DNA of 64,000 bases from Acanthaster planci. Its lineage: Eukaryota; Echinodermata; Asteroidea; Valvatida; Acanthasteridae. The translations under genes were made by a program, and so were the position numbers. The notes below the pieces were generated by a model that was not told the DNA's origin, did not search any database, and was given only the letters and a program-made list of their open reading frames with translations. Below are positions 29,601 through 44,600 of this stretch, piece after piece. Within the stretch, counting starts at the first letter, position 1. Each line of letters opens with the position of its first letter. The stretch is from NCBI RefSeq assembly GCF_001949145.1, contig NW_019091377.1, positions 1,687,732 to 1,751,731 on the forward strand. The letters run 5' to 3'.

Positions 29601-32600
29601 ATATAGCCAATCCAGAGGGCTGCGTCACCATCAATTTCTTGGGCTTGGACCTTGTGCCCGACCTCCCTGGAACCTGTGAAACGGACTACCTAGAGGTCAG
29701 GCATAGATCTGTTTGATTTATTTACACTTTCTATCGCACCGTTTCATGTCTGTCAGTTGCCAACCGAAGAAGGAAATGAAGATGTGGTCAGTTGTCAAGT
29801 TAGAGTCCATTATTTGCAGACATCAAAAAGGAAACCGACAAAGTTCTTGATGAAAAGCATACTTGGTTTATAGATTGTTGGGGGACTATAATCCATGTGT
29901 AATTACCCTTTCTGGCAAGCTGTCATTTCCAACCGTGCCTTTAAAGATGCAATTTTGGAAAATTGCCATTAATATTTTGTTTTCATTTTGTGAAGTGTCT
30001 GCAAGCGTTGACATCATGCACATTGGCACGCGTTATCATGAGCTGTTTCAGGGTGCAACATTGTGACACTATGATTGGTTCATGAGAACGTATCGGTCAG
30101 CTTGATTTGGGCACAGGCAATTTCAATGGTTGGTTTTCATGTTTAAGTATTCCACTTCCAATAAATATTTAGATATTTGATAATCATTTGAATATCTAAG
30201 TGATGTGCCAACTTTGTACACCAGAAGACTCTGGCACATTGAAATGAGAAGCAGTTACAGTTTGAGGTGGGAGGAAAACCCCAGAGGAATATTCTTGGTA
30301 AAACCCAAAGAATCAGGTACCGACTGAAAAAAGCAATGTTGTAAAAAATGAAAGAAGCACTTGCAACACTTTGATCGGCACAGACCTCGTGATCTAGTGG
30401 GATTGGGCTGGGAGTGTATATCGATTTCTAAAATTTTGCCGCTTGTCCCTTTTCTTGGCCCTATTTGGTTTGGTTTTAGATCATTGATGCTGCTAGGCAG
30501 GAACCAATCAAGATGTGCGGGTCGATGACCCTGGAGGTTTACCAGTCACTGAGCGGCAACGTACAGCTCATTTTCCAGAGATCCTCATCGCTATCGATGA
30601 TATCATACTTTGCTTATGTCTCCTTCAACGCCTGCCCTGTCAATGCTTACATCACAGGCAACTGGAGTGAGGTGAGTTGCTGAAGAGATCCCTCTCGGTT
30701 GGCAGTTTGCCTCTTGTGAATATAGCGCCCTCTACTGGTACTGCAATTCGTCTGTGCTTGCCAGTGCTTGTCGCCTATACAGTGTGCAGGCCAAAACTGG
30801 TTTAGTCTTGAGGCAAGATTTAAGGGATCATGGTTGTCTTGACCAGAAGGACATTTCATCAAGGTGGCAGTAAATGCTATGGGCATTGGCACATGACGTC
30901 CATACTCGTCCTCACGCTCGAGTGATTCCTATTCACACACGAGGTTCTCAAACCGGTCCACATGTCGCCCTCTAGTGGCCGTGGGCCAGGGCTTGGCATT
31001 GTAAAGAGTACTACCCTGAAACTGTCTCATAGTTTTGAAAAGTGGCGATTCAGAAATCTTGCACAGATCTTGACCAAATGACCGCCTAGGGTCAGCAATT
31101 TTAAAGTCCAACTTTGTAAAGTGTCTTGTGATGGTGTAAAAGTCGGTGTTTTCTGGTTTTGCTGTATGGTGTAAAATACCTGTGATGTGCTTAAGCACTT
31201 GACTGCCGTAGAGTTTATTCAAGGTTGTTCATTGAAATCGAAAGTAAAGTTAACTCGAGTCGTAGAACTTGAGAGATAGAAATAAAAGCAATGAAATATC
31301 ATGACATTTGGTACCTGTCCATATTACATAAACTTTTGTAATTATTATTAAACATCGCTTAGTGCATTAAGGCAGACTTCAAAACTATTGTAAGGAAGGC
31401 TTGAAGTGCACAATTATAACATAGTTCGGTAACATCTATATCAACAGTTTACAATTCATAAAAGAAATTCAGGGAACAAGATCAAACATGGCTTCCTCGT
31501 GAATGAAATCTATGCTGCTTATGTGTTTGTTTTCTGGCAGTGCTCGGTGACTTGCGGATCTGGTGTAAGAACTAGAGACGTCCAGTGCATGGACTTGATC
31601 AACAATGTCCCCGTGGAAGACGCTTTGTGTCAAGGCGAGCGCCCCCCGTCGGAGGAAACCTGCGACACTGGTGTAGAATGCCCATGTGAGTGTATAGCAG
31701 TTTGGGGCTTGGGGGTCATAGGTCAAGATAGAGTGGATGTTGTGGGAAAAGGTCTGTGATCGTGTGCCCAGGTCAAAAATTCCAAAAACGACGAGGGCTT
31801 GTTTAGTGGTCTTGTATTTGATTTGTGCATGGATGGGATTTTACGGGCAAGCATCCTACATGAGCTCAGTCTGACGACCTGTTGACTACTGACACTATGT
31901 GGGTGAAAAAAATGTTGAGAGTTCTTATGTTGTGCAAGAATATTTTTGGGGGCCCTCAAATAAAGTTTCTCTGGCAACTTCCATCTCATTTTGTTAGCCT
32001 GGGCCCACCTTTGAGTATGCATTGTCAGTTTGCCTCTGTCTTTCTGCTGGGATTTGCTTGCTTGAATGATGTTGTCTCGATCCTGCCCCACAGCGTGCGA
32101 CATGGACATCGACATTAACGAGGGCATGTTTGTAACCAGTCCTGGCTTCCCCGAGGGCTACACGCCCAACCTGAACTGCCTATACAACTTCGATTCCCCA
32201 CTCGTGACGGAGTGCATCCGCTTGACCATCCTGGAGGTGGAGCTTGGTGGATCGGGGGAGGATGATCTGTGCTCGGCAGACTATGTGGAGGTAGGTACAG
32301 ATGTCTTTGCTCCGTTCCTGTCCTAGTTGGACATCATATCAAAATAAAAACTGACTTGCCATGCCTACGAGCAGTGCACAAGGTCACTGAAGCCACCAGG
32401 GTCCATCTTTATCGTGCATCATACAATGCAGAGCAACACCATTGTGAACCAAATTGCTTGCTGTTGGGTTTGGCACGGTAAGATGGCTGCCGGTGGCTTC
32501 AGTTGATTCATGGCGAATCCAGACTTCTGTTTCAAAAAAATTCCATTTTGTAAGAACCGATTTCTTCAGACTAGCATTATACTGAATGCAATGGCATATA

Positions 32601-35600
32601 AGCAAAAATGTGAAGCCAAAATTTCTCATCTGCTTGACTCTATGCTGACAACAATGGCAGATGTACATTTGGTCACATAGGGTTTAATAGTTGGAGCCTT
32701 TAATATCTAGATCCACTTGTCTTCAGATGCAGTTCTGCTGTCCTGAGCCCTCAATGTATGCCTTTGTCTTGGGTGCAGTTGATGACTCGTGTTCCAAGTT
32801 TACTTGGCATAATGCCCTCTGAGTGCTTTTGTCCAAAGAGCTTGAGCGAGGCACTCTTGTTGGAAGCCATGAACGAAGCACAAGATCCCACCTGTAGATA
32901 AATGTTTTTTGGCATCTTTTACCAATCAGCTCAGTGGCCCGGCAGAACAGGCACCGATCCGTATCTGCCCCGAGTCTGGTCGCTCTATCTCCTGGTACTC
33001 GCGCAGCAACCAAGCCACCCTGAGGTTCGTCACAGACGAGGAGGGCTCCAACTCTGGCTTCAATGTGTACATTGTAAATGACAATTGCATTGAGTACGAC
33101 TACGACGTGGGACCCTTCGGCCCGGTGAGAATTTTTTGCAGCCTGGCTGCACCTGTATCCTTGGTACTGATTTTTTTACTTCCGAAAGCATTGGCACGTT
33201 ACAATGAAAACAAATCATCAGTTAATGACTTCCAATCCTGCGTCAGTCATAACTTGAGATGGATTTTATTAAACTGAAAAATGATTTAAAACTTTACCTT
33301 GGCCAGGAAAACATTACTTAAAATGACCTGGGAAAAACTGACTTTAACTACACTCATCATGGATGCTGGTGTATATGGGTACGGCATTAAATATGCACCA
33401 TCTAGATCCTTTGAAACCCATTTGAAGGTTTTTAATAGATTTTGTGGGTTTCCAGAATGTCAGAACTAGGACATTGCCTCTTTACTGGTGGCTTGATACC
33501 CCAGTGGAAGTTGAGGGATTAAGCAGGTGCTGTGGTCTGCAAAGTTTAGGATTTTAGTGGAATTAGGATTTCCTCGAGGCGCACCCTTGGAACAAGCTGT
33601 CCCCTAATTTTAACGCTTTTGGACCTCTTGTTCTTTGACTTGCAGTGTAACGTCCGTTGCGGGGGCGGAGTCAGGACCCGGGATGTGACGTGTATCAAAC
33701 TGGATGACCAGTCGCCGGCGGCCGATGAGCTTTGCCGCAACCCAGCTCCCTTATCCAGCATGCCTTGCAACACGGAGCCATGCCCTGGTATGTATTGGAG
33801 ATCAAGGAAGGAAAAACGAATTCACATGCCTGGTTTCACTAGCCTGCCCAGTATTGAAAAATGCTACTGGCCAAAGTGCCTGCAACTGGTTGCCTGCACA
33901 TTTGCTTTAGCCAGAGACTGTCCAAGCAGGGATGACCCGAGATTTTACCCCATGGAACCTTGGAGTAAACTCTGAACTTTGTGATCCCTCGATGAATCAC
34001 AAGTCGCCTTTGACTTTTGCATATTTTTTCCCCAAATGAAATTAAGCCCAGCTGTGACATAGGCCTCTCTACTGTTCTCATAGAGTGACTCTTGCCAGCT
34101 CCTACCGACATCTGTGAATCACTTTTAGTGTGCATGTAGTGAGGTCAGAGTTGTAGAAAAAGGAATCTTTCATTTTTCTTTGGCAGTGTGTGATGAGACT
34201 TTGCTCCCCGGCAACGAGCTGATCACGAGCCCTGGGTTTTCCAGCGCCCCAGGCCGGGGTTACGAGAGCCTACTTGACTGCACTTACAACGTCACCAACC
34301 CAGAAGGCTGCCTCTTCCTGACTTTCCTGAGCTTCGAGCTCCAAGACTGCAGCGATTGCACCTGCGACTCCCTCAGCGTGAGTGTCGATACCAAACTATA
34401 GCTGCAGTTTTTGCTCCGTAACTTAACTCCACTTAACTTGGAAAATGATTTGTGACAGGAACAGATTTGATCATTGTTTAAAATTATCTCAAGAAGGAAA
34501 TCTGTACATTTCTTTTATGGCAAACCAACTGTAATAATTCCCCCTACCCTCAGATCTATGAGAACGGCGAGTTGGCACTTGAGCCCCTGTGCGGTGATCA
34601 GACGGGCCTAACCTGGGGATCCTCGGACAGCAACGCGATCCTGGAGTTCCGCACAGACAACGCAGTCTCTGCTCCCGGATTCAACATTTACGTGGCTTAT
34701 GTTGAGTGCCCCGACGTTTATTTCTACACCGGGGAGTACTCAGAGGTGAGGTTTTTGTCCTCTTGAGATGTGCGGCTTGCAGCCCTCAAGTTGGATTGAA
34801 TGAGATTGTTGTGGCTTGTATTTCAACTGACAAGTTTCAAGCTCTACTTATATTCACCTGGCAAATTTTAAGCTCTCGGGGAAGCAAGTTCGAGAACATT
34901 TGCATGTGCTTGAAACCTGCATTACTGATTTTCTTCGAATAGATGTTTTTCTGTGCTCAAGATTCTGTGTACCAAAAACTGATGCCACTACAAGTAGCTC
35001 AGTGATTTTTAAGTTCAGATTAATGAGTTCTGTCAATTTTTCTCTATATGAAACCTCCAATCGCAAAAGCGGAACATTGAGAGTTAAAACTTGCTTGAGC
35101 ATTTTGCACTATGTACTGCTTTGACAGTAAGCAAGCATTGATACAAAGCTTTGCAGCGTCACCGTGTGAGTCTCTTCTGTGAATGAGGTTCTTCAAAGAA
35201 CCAGTTAATTCATTAACCACACTCATCGGACACTCGCACAAGAGATTGTCATGGTGGTTTCTGCAAACTTGTCTTATTGCAAGGTCCGCCATGCACAAAT
35301 TCAAATAAGGGCCCAATTTCATGGCTCTGCATAACAATTCGTAGAAAAGTCTTGCTTACCAAAGCATAAAATTTTGCTAGCCTTTAACAGAATTTCACGG
35401 AGGCTCCTGGTCTGGTTATGCATACGGTTATACGGGCATACAGAAATTCATATTCAGCAAATTTTCCCTCATATAGTGAGCCTTCTGCTCTGCTGACTGC
35501 TTGTGGGCCTATGGTGGTGAGATGCGCAGAGCCTCTATGTAAATTGTGTGCTCAGCTGCAATGTGAAATTGGACCCAGGCATGAACTATATTTCAGCTAC

Positions 35601-38600
35601 CAATCTCCTGTTTTTTACTAAAACTCGCAGGCAGTCAACATAAATGATGTAATCTATTTCTGAAAATCTCATTGTCCTCACATTTTGCCGTTGGCCACAA
35701 TCAACTCGCCCATTGTCCTTCATGGTCAATGGTATCTTCACATATCTTCATGTGAGCGGTTCCCTCCATACAAATAAAATGGGATACAGATTACCAACAG
35801 TGCAACCGTACCCCAGGGTGTGGTTCCAAGTGGTTGATTAGATGGTCCAACCACACTCGTATTAACCCCTTCACGACGGATGACGGTAAGAGCCGCCATA
35901 AAAATCGAGATCCTCAGCCCGCTTTTCAGGCATTATTCTCGACCCACGCTCGAACGAACACGGTAAAAGAAGGCATACCCTGGCTCTTGTATATATGGTG
36001 ATTGGCCTTTGTGTATTGCCAGGAAATGAAAAGGCCGAATTTGCATCATAATCACCGGCTTCACAATAGTCCCCACTTTCAAAAGAGGCAACGGGATTGT
36101 GAAAGCGAGAGTAGGGCGGCATGCCACCGAACAATCGACCTTTTCACTGTGTAAATCAAAGTGTGCAGAGCATGCAGGGCCACAAATCGAGAATTTGCAG
36201 TTTGGCAGGTGGCCTTCATGGCCAAGCGAGGCTGGAATTCTCAGCGTCGGCTTTCAGAAAAAAACTCATGTCGTCAAGTTGTTAATAGAATGATTTTGGA
36301 TTGAACTCGCTGTGATGTTTAGCTAGAAATGCGTAATCACTTTGTTTTTTTTTTATGTTTCTAGTGTGATGTCACCTGCGGGGGTGGTACACAGACACGT
36401 GAGGTCTCCTGCCGAAGCCGCACTACGGGTCTGGAAGTGGAAGAGGCCATGTGCACGAGCACCCGACCCCCTTCCTCCAAGTCCTGCGCAGAGCAATCTT
36501 GTCCATGTAAGCCCCTCGAATACTTGCAGTTTCATCACTCGTTTGTTCCATGCTGTTGCCCATGAAAGTTATTTTTTCAATGTTTTAGAGGTGGTCACAT
36601 GGGCGAAGTAAAAAAAAAACCACTTTCCGTCAATGGCAAATATGATTTGAAACGAACTGGACAAAACTGACACTTATGATGTACAAAGCAAGGTTAAATT
36701 GTTTTCATCTTGCAAGCATTTGGATCGATTCAAATTCAAATGGCCTTGCCTTTTTGAAAATCCCAACAGGCTCAGTCCCACATTGTGTGATCTCATCGAA
36801 GTGAGGCTAATGATTGTCTTGGTTTTCTCCCTCTGTTCTTTCTGTCTCTCATCTGTCCTGTGATATCCCATTAACCCACCTTCCTCCCACCTTTGTTTCC
36901 CTTTCTATGTGCCACGCCCCTCTGCTGTCGCCACAGTCTGTGACGAGGTCATCACCACGCCCTCTTTCGTCGCCAGTCCCGACTACCCAGCGAGTTACCC
37001 TGTCAGCATCAACTGCAACTACGACATCCAGGCTCCCCTGGCCAGTTGCATCAGCATCACCTTCGTGGTGTTTGATTTGCAGGAAGCCGAGGGCGACCCC
37101 GCAGTGTGTAGTGATTTTGTCGAGGTGAGGGATGGACAAGTCCCATTGCCCCCCCAAATGAATAACGCGAATCATCTTATCCACCCCCAAACTGTAATCT
37201 GCTCTCTAAAAAACAATTTACCAGAGCCACTTTTGAGTTTTCATTGGTATTGGAAAGAGCAAAGTAAACTCTTAGTGTTGATATCTGTCTCGAGCAGAAG
37301 CACCCCCTCGTCTGTTAAAAATAGCCACATTGGTCAGGAGTATTCATATTGGTAGTACTAATGTGGCTGCCAAGCTTGCGTTTCTTTAATAGTCGCTCTT
37401 GAACCAGTGGTGGCGCAGTCAGTACCACAGGAGCCTCTGTTGGCAAAAAAGTAGCGCCCCCTCTTGATCCAGCTCGAGACCCACAGTGTAATTCAACAAC
37501 CAGAATTAAATGCCATTGCTGCAGTGGCACAATTAATGCCTGTGGAGGGGTGGTTCCTGCATTTTACTGCCTCTTGGACCAGGAGGGAGCCGTGATTTGG
37601 TAAATGCGCACTCGGTTCTAGCATAGGAATGTGCTCGTGAATGCTTTGCCACCGCTGTTACAGCATGCTTCGAATTAGGCTAGATCTATCAGTTTGGTGT
37701 CCTGATGAGAATGGCTTTATGTGTGTGAAAAATGTTGAGGGCTCCTGCCGATGTTTATACATCCTGCAAGATTCATTCAGAGGCAAGTGAGACCTCTACC
37801 TCATTTTCAAAGAGCAGGGTGACAAGCTGTGTTTAATTAACCACTTGTCTCGTAAACCGCGTCAAATAATTTTCGGATTTCACGAACTGACACTTGAGTG
37901 AACCAATAGGGGAAACACTTTGCAAAGGTTTGGCATGAGTTTACTTCAGCAGTGTTCTTGTGAGGTAACAAGCAAAATCAATCCTATGCTTCTGAAATGA
38001 AGACAAGTTTTAGTTCTGTGAAAACAAAAATTAACCAAGAGTATGCAGGTAGACCTTGATAGTCAGTTCCTAAGAAAGCAATTTCACCATATTCTATTGT
38101 TCATGTTTTGAGTGCTCTACAAAATGTGTGGTTTCATTGACTTGACAAAAAAAGCTCTCTAAAATTCAAAATGCAGATTTCAGATACAAGGACGCCCTTA
38201 CTGGACAGGCAGTACTGCGGAGCTGCCGGCCCCAATGAAATCCAGTGGAACTCCTACTACGGCAACGCACAGATACGCTTCCACTCAGACGAGGAAGACA
38301 CCTCCCAGGGCTTCCGCGCTTATGTTGGCTTCGTTAGCTGCCCGGACTTTGGGTACATGGCCACCGAGTTCGGCGAGGTAAGTTTGTCAGCCAGCTCGAT
38401 TTTCACTTCGGATTCAGTTGTGGTCGCAAGGCCCCCATGCTGGTGTTGCTGCATTTAGTACTCGTATCAAAAAACTCTTGGCACGTTCAGCAACTTTTCC
38501 GCTACTTGTTCAAATGCAGCTTCATTTGATTTTAAAACCTTGACAGCTCGCATTTTTTTGAGCCTAGCCTAAAGGTAACAAATCTAAGTCTCGCCGCAAT

Positions 38601-41600
38601 GCAGTGTGCGTAACCATGGCAGCAAAAATCTACATGCTGGGGAGGAGTGTGCTGTTCAGGAAAATTGTAGCGTAGTGATACATGAGCTGAAATATGGCGT
38701 AAGGAAAGGCCGGCTGCGTGCTGAGATGTCCATTGCTTTGGATGGTGCAATTTGAATGTAGAAATGTTGTCAGGCCCCCGTCTTGAAGTAGGGCAGTTGA
38801 TTTGACCTCCCATTAATTAAAAGCCCAATAAGTTCTGTTTTCAGAAGTAATCTGTCTTGTTTGTACATGGCACACACGTTTGACTGGTTTGGCGCAGTTC
38901 TGACACTTTGTCAAAACGGTGAGAAAACTGGCATAAGCATATTGGTCATCAAAGCTATCTGATCAGTCGCCGGCGTAATCTAGTGTGTTTTCTGTTATGT
39001 GCTTCAGTGTTCGCGACCTTGTGGTGGAGGAGTGCAGACACGTATTGTCACCTGTGTGAGGTTTGCCACTCTTCAAGAGGTGGATGATTCCAATTGTGCA
39101 GATGAGAGACCGATCGAATCGCGCCCCTGCAACTTAGAGGAATGTCCAGGTAAGGAAAAATGCCAGTGTGCTTGTAGCTGTTGAGATCCAAAAGCTTAAA
39201 CTGCTTTGCCAAAGATATCTCAAGATGTTTTTTATACTATCGTCACGGTAACCACCTAGTGGGTTGCAGAAAATCATAATTGCTCCAATTTTCAATCAGT
39301 TTTGCACTTGTCGTGGCAGGTCTGAAAGTTCTGTATATATTAACTGGCTCAGAAAATACCCACATGTTTACATGCATGCGGAGTGAACTGGTCAGGAACA
39401 CAAATGGGAACAAAACAAGATCCTTTGCTTTCTATCAATTCAAGACTGGCCTGCTTCCAAAAATCGTCTTGTTTTACCACGCTGCCTCAAATTGCTCTTC
39501 ACGTCGCTCAAAACATCTCATGCAACATTCTTGATCGAGAAAAACTGCACAGTGGACCCCAAACCCTGACTGGCACTCCTTGTGGTGGTTTTGCAGAGTG
39601 TGACCAGGCCGTCCTGCAGACCCGTCAGAGCGTGTCCAGCCTCAACTTCCCCCAGCCCTACTTTGAGTATTCCTGCAACTACCTCTTCATCAACCCCGGG
39701 GGCTGCGTGGAGCTTCTCTTTGTCCAGTTGGAGATGCCGGAAGCAAATGCCGGCGGCGTTTGCGACACAGACTACCTCCTGGTAAGAGATGCTTGGCATT
39801 GTTAAATGTACCAGGTCCACATGATCGGGCTGCCAATTGTTTGCATCATGTTTTAGCAAATGCTCACAAGTGACGTAAACAACGTTGGCCACAGTCATGA
39901 AGTCACGTGGGAGGTTATGTTTGAATGTGGTATTTGTTAGGCTTTGAGCTGTTTGTATAAATTTGCCATTAGGATTAACCCTAACTCCCCAGGGTGTGTG
40001 CAAAATCATATTAAAATTGGAGGATTCAGGACTGTTGGGGTTAAGGTTTGTATAAATGAATCGGTCATTAAATATATGTCTATCTGTTCGCACTGCGCTG
40101 GAAAATTGTTCAGTTTTGAGTGCCAGTATATGGGGTTGCCGTCATGGAAATATTACATAGGCCATTGTCCTGATTTTTTTTGGGCTTGCGTGGACTTTGT
40201 GAATTTCCTTGTGCAGAACTGTCATTGGTTTGTCTTAACTAAGATGGTCCCTGTTCTGAAAAGCATGCGGCTTTAACACCCAAGTTGTAAAAATCCATGT
40301 TTCTCATTTCCAAACTCGCTTCACGTATGACCAGGTGGAGGACTTGAGCAGCCGGCCATTCTCCTACCGCATCTGTGGCCGCGAGATTCCGGGCAGCATC
40401 ACCTCGCGCGGTGAGACCTTGAACGTCACCCTCGTCACCGATGGCAACCCAGCCACTTTTGGCGAGGGTTACCAACTCTACAACCTGTTTACCAACGACT
40501 GTCCCCAGGTTGGCTTTGTGACCGGCGAGTTTGGAGAGGTGAGTCCAACTTCAGAGCTCGAGGCATGGCACACCGGACCATGTGATTTTGGCCACCTGGG
40601 GTCACAAGGACGCCATTTTTGATCATATACTCTGAATCGGTCTCATTCAATGTAATCCATTCAGTGGCGCCAGACTATTTTGTGTTCCCAGCCTCAATTT
40701 GTGATGTAAAACATTTAGATGTTAACAAATTGTAAACGGTATACAAAGTTGACTTCATTTCTACAAATATCCCAACCAGTAAACCAGCTTTGGATCAACA
40801 GCGTTCTATCTTCCACATCCATACACCAAGCGATTTTTAACCCCTTAACGCCGGTAGATGGCTACAGCTGCGGCTCAGTGTGAGGATTAGTGCATACCAC
40901 GCATACATTCTATTCATCATGCACCTGCGGTTTCAATGTGGGCCGGCTGCTGGACAGGGCTTTGCATACTGGGCATACTGCAGCCCAGCAGTCGCGGTCA
41001 AAAGAATCCCGGCTTTAAGGGGTTTAAGCTTCATATAGAGTTTCGTACTTGCATGTTGCTCACAAGGAATAGATTCAAGTTGTGAACAGAATAGATGACT
41101 TGCCCTTGAGGCAAGATCAAACATTGGGGCGTGCTTTGCGACATCTTTACCAGAAATGTTTTGCGAAACTGGAGCAATTTGGCCAGTGACATATTTTGAA
41201 CTGGCACGCAAAAGTTTGCAAAAGACCATGAGGAAAGCGTCTATTTGGGTTAGCTGATTTTAACTACAGATATTTAAAAACATAATTCACATGTTCCAGG
41301 AAACCAAAAATACAGCTCTCTCCTCTCTGCCATTTTGAAGTGGCAGTAAAGCTAGCTCCAGTGACCGAAGCACACGTTTCCGGTCGCGGTCCCAATTGGA
41401 GTGGGTACGTGTAGAATGTAACGTTGCCGTATTTCGTGCCAAATACAGTGCGATCGCCAGTGTGGTTTTGGCCAGCGGACGCGCGAGGTTACGTGCGTCG
41501 ACCTGCAGTCCGGCATTGAGGTGGACGAGAACCTGTGCACGGACCGCAAGCCCGCCAGCACCGAGTTCTGCAACACCCAGCCCTGCCCATGTAAGTGGCC

Positions 41601-44600
41601 ACCGTCTTCCCAGTTGCTTTTCCGGGCCAGCGTTTCAGTATGTGGAAAATAAGTGCAAAGTTTTGAGTTTTCATTGGTAAAATGTGGAAGAGATTTTGGT
41701 AACTCCACAAGATGTTTGAAACTCCACTAGGGCTGTGATTTGTCATGTATTTTTTCTGGATTTCAGGATTTTTTTACCTTTTTCAAAATTCCTGGGTTCA
41801 GCTACCTTCTCCACGTTGACAAAAAAGCCTTAACCACTTCCTGCCGGGGACTCCGGGATCAGAGACGTATGGTTTATATGCGTANNNNNNNNNNNNNNNN
41901 NNNNNNNNNNNNNNNNNNNNNNNNNNNNNNNNNNNNNNNNNNNNNNNNNNNNNNNNNNNNNNNNNNNNNNNNNNNNNNNNNNNNNNNNNNNNNNNNNNNN
42001 NNNNNNNNNNNNNNNNNNNNNNNNNNNNNNNNNNNNNNNNNNNNNNNNNNNNNNNNNNNNNNNNNNNNNNNNNNNNNNNNNNNNNNNNNNNNNNNNNNNN
42101 NNNNNNNNNNNNNNNNNNNNNNNNNNNNNNNNNNNNNNNNNNNNNNNNNNNNNNNNNNNNNNNNNNNNNNNNNNNNNNNNNNNNNNNNNNNNNNNNNNNN
42201 NNNNNNNNNNNNNNNNNNNNNNNNNNNNNNNNNNNNNNNNNNNNNNNNNNNNNNNNNNNNNNNNNNNNNNNNNNNNNNNNNNNNNNNNNNNNNNNNNNNN
42301 NNNNNNNNNNNNNNNNNNNNCAGTGCCTGAAGATTACTTCGTGCGGCTATAAACGACCATTAAATGAAATGATGAATTTTTGAAGCATTTTGAAAACGGA
42401 AAAAATGATAGTCATGCCGGCCCAGCATCATCAACATTGGAAAATGCCCCGGCACGAAGTGGTTAATCCATAGGTATTGGGACGGGACTTGATTGTGTCT
42501 GGTTAGGTTTTAAAACCCCTGAAAATTTCACATCTTATTGTGGTCGTTGTCACAACCTTTCTGCTCAATGTTTCTTGTGTTTGTCTGTGTTCCTAAATCT
42601 CAAATACCCCCCCTCCACTGCCAAAGGCACAATTGACATTTCTGTTGGCTTGCATTGTGATCTTTTCAGAATCCTTTTTAGAAGAGAAGACAATTTGAGA
42701 AATCAAAACAATATCGCTAACTCGCTAAGCATTCATGATAAAACTAGATGGGGAGAAATTTGTTCTCCATAAATGAGTTTGTTTGGATCCAGTCTCTTTG
42801 TTTAAGCGCCCTGGCTTGCAATGAATATGTAAGATTATTCTTGAATCCTGATTGGTTGGCATGCTGTGCCTACTGATGGAAATAGCTACTGCAAAGAGAT
42901 AACTGATAACTCTGGACTGGTTCCAGTCATTTGTCGTTAGGCATGCTATCTGACAGAAAAGCAGAGAACCATGCTGCCTTAGTCCAGGGTTTAAAGTAGT
43001 ATTTCTGTCCTGGCTTAAAAAGCAAACCCGTTTTGACCTTTGACCCTGTTTCGGCAGCCTGCGACAGGACCATCGACTCTTTCCCGCAGGCCCTGGACAG
43101 CCCGATGGATCTGGACCTTCAACGTACATGCAGGTACACCTTGGATAGCGAGCGCTGCATCCGTGCCACCTTCCTGCAGTTTGACTTCCCCGGGGAGAAT
43201 GGCATGTGCGGCGACACATTTGTCGAGGTAATTTGTCATGCTTAGATGAGTCCGTTTTTTTTATCAGTAATTTGTTTCAATTTGCATTTGAAGTATTGCT
43301 TTTTGGTTTGAGATATCCTTCAGTTTGGCATTCTGGGTAAAAATGGATGCCATTGGGTGAAAAATTGGTGAAAGGTGCGGACATTAATTTCTTTGAAAGG
43401 CATTCTACCTTAAAGTGGGTCAGGTGACCAGCCACTCATTTTTACAGGAGGGGTCACATTTGAGATTGGGAAAAGTTGGCCAGATTAAGTCCAACTAAGG
43501 AAAAGTTTACACCATATGCATTCCTTGAATTGATTGTATTATAGCGTGGCTGGGACAGGGAATGACACAGGATGGGGATGGTTTGATGTTGGAAACCTGA
43601 AAAAGAAAATTGTTGGGCAATTGGTTCTAGAAGTTTTCAGAACTTCACTCTCTGAAATCAAGCCTCTGCCAACTTAACTTTCCAGCAGTCCAGGGTTCAG
43701 ATCCTCCTGCATTTTGACCCTTTTAGTTCGAGCATGCTGATGATTGGCGTGCAGATAGGAATTTATTCTCTGAGGGCATTGTAAATAGGGTTCATGCACG
43801 GTTCAGCTTTCCCAGTGAGCGGACCAAAGTGTTTGGTATAGATGGCATGCAGTCGCTAGTTGCATCTTGAAATATGCATATAGCTGTCCCAATCAGCTGC
43901 AGCAGTGATTGCGTGTTTATTGTGGATTTCTGGTGTCCCCCCCAAAAAATCCTTTTTATTCCATCCATTTTCAAGCTGCGGGACGAAGGAGCCAATTACT
44001 TGACGGAGAGGTTCTGCGGGGACGGGCCTGGGGCCACATCGGGCCAGACACTGTACGCCTGGGAGTCGCGAACAGAGGACGTAAGTTTCTGGTGTCCTTT
44101 TTACCTCATGCCAACTTTTGCTACGCAGCTGAACACCACAAACGCCATTTGGCAAGGGTCACTTGAACGGTACAATGTTTACCACTGCAACTTCATATTT
44201 CAGTACGCCAGGGTACATCAATGGAGCGATATTTGTGTCCACAACAGGGCATTTGCGGCAGCCATGTTCAACACTTGGTCTGCCTCCATTTTTGTGATGT
44301 GGGGTTCCTACAGTCATGGAAAATTTAGGAAAATCCCAGAAAAACATTCTGGAAAATCTTGAAAAAGTCATGGAAAATAGGGAAGAAAGTGGGCATCCTA
44401 AAAAGTTGTGGAATCAAGATCATACAAGGGATATTTCTGATGGGCCTCTTGTGATGTGATAGCAGAACGAGAAATTCGCAGGCTCTCCCTTGTCAGTCAG
44501 TAATAATGGCCATGGCAGTTTTCGGTTCATCCCAAAATAACCTTGCATTAAATGGCATAGAACTTGTCATACTTCAGTCCTGGGAAGTCCTGGAAAAGTC

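Noticed and set aside
37376-37560. Possible tRNA-like or SINE head in intron 40 (GTGGTGGCGCAGTCAGTACC)
   Set aside because: An A-box-like stretch is present, but I see no B box at the right distance and no match to the other SINE pieces.
39518-40093. A 191-residue open frame on the minus strand
   Set aside because: It overlaps CUB exon 43 in antisense and runs into intron sequence. It has no domain, and its GC-rich opposite strand explains the lack of stops.
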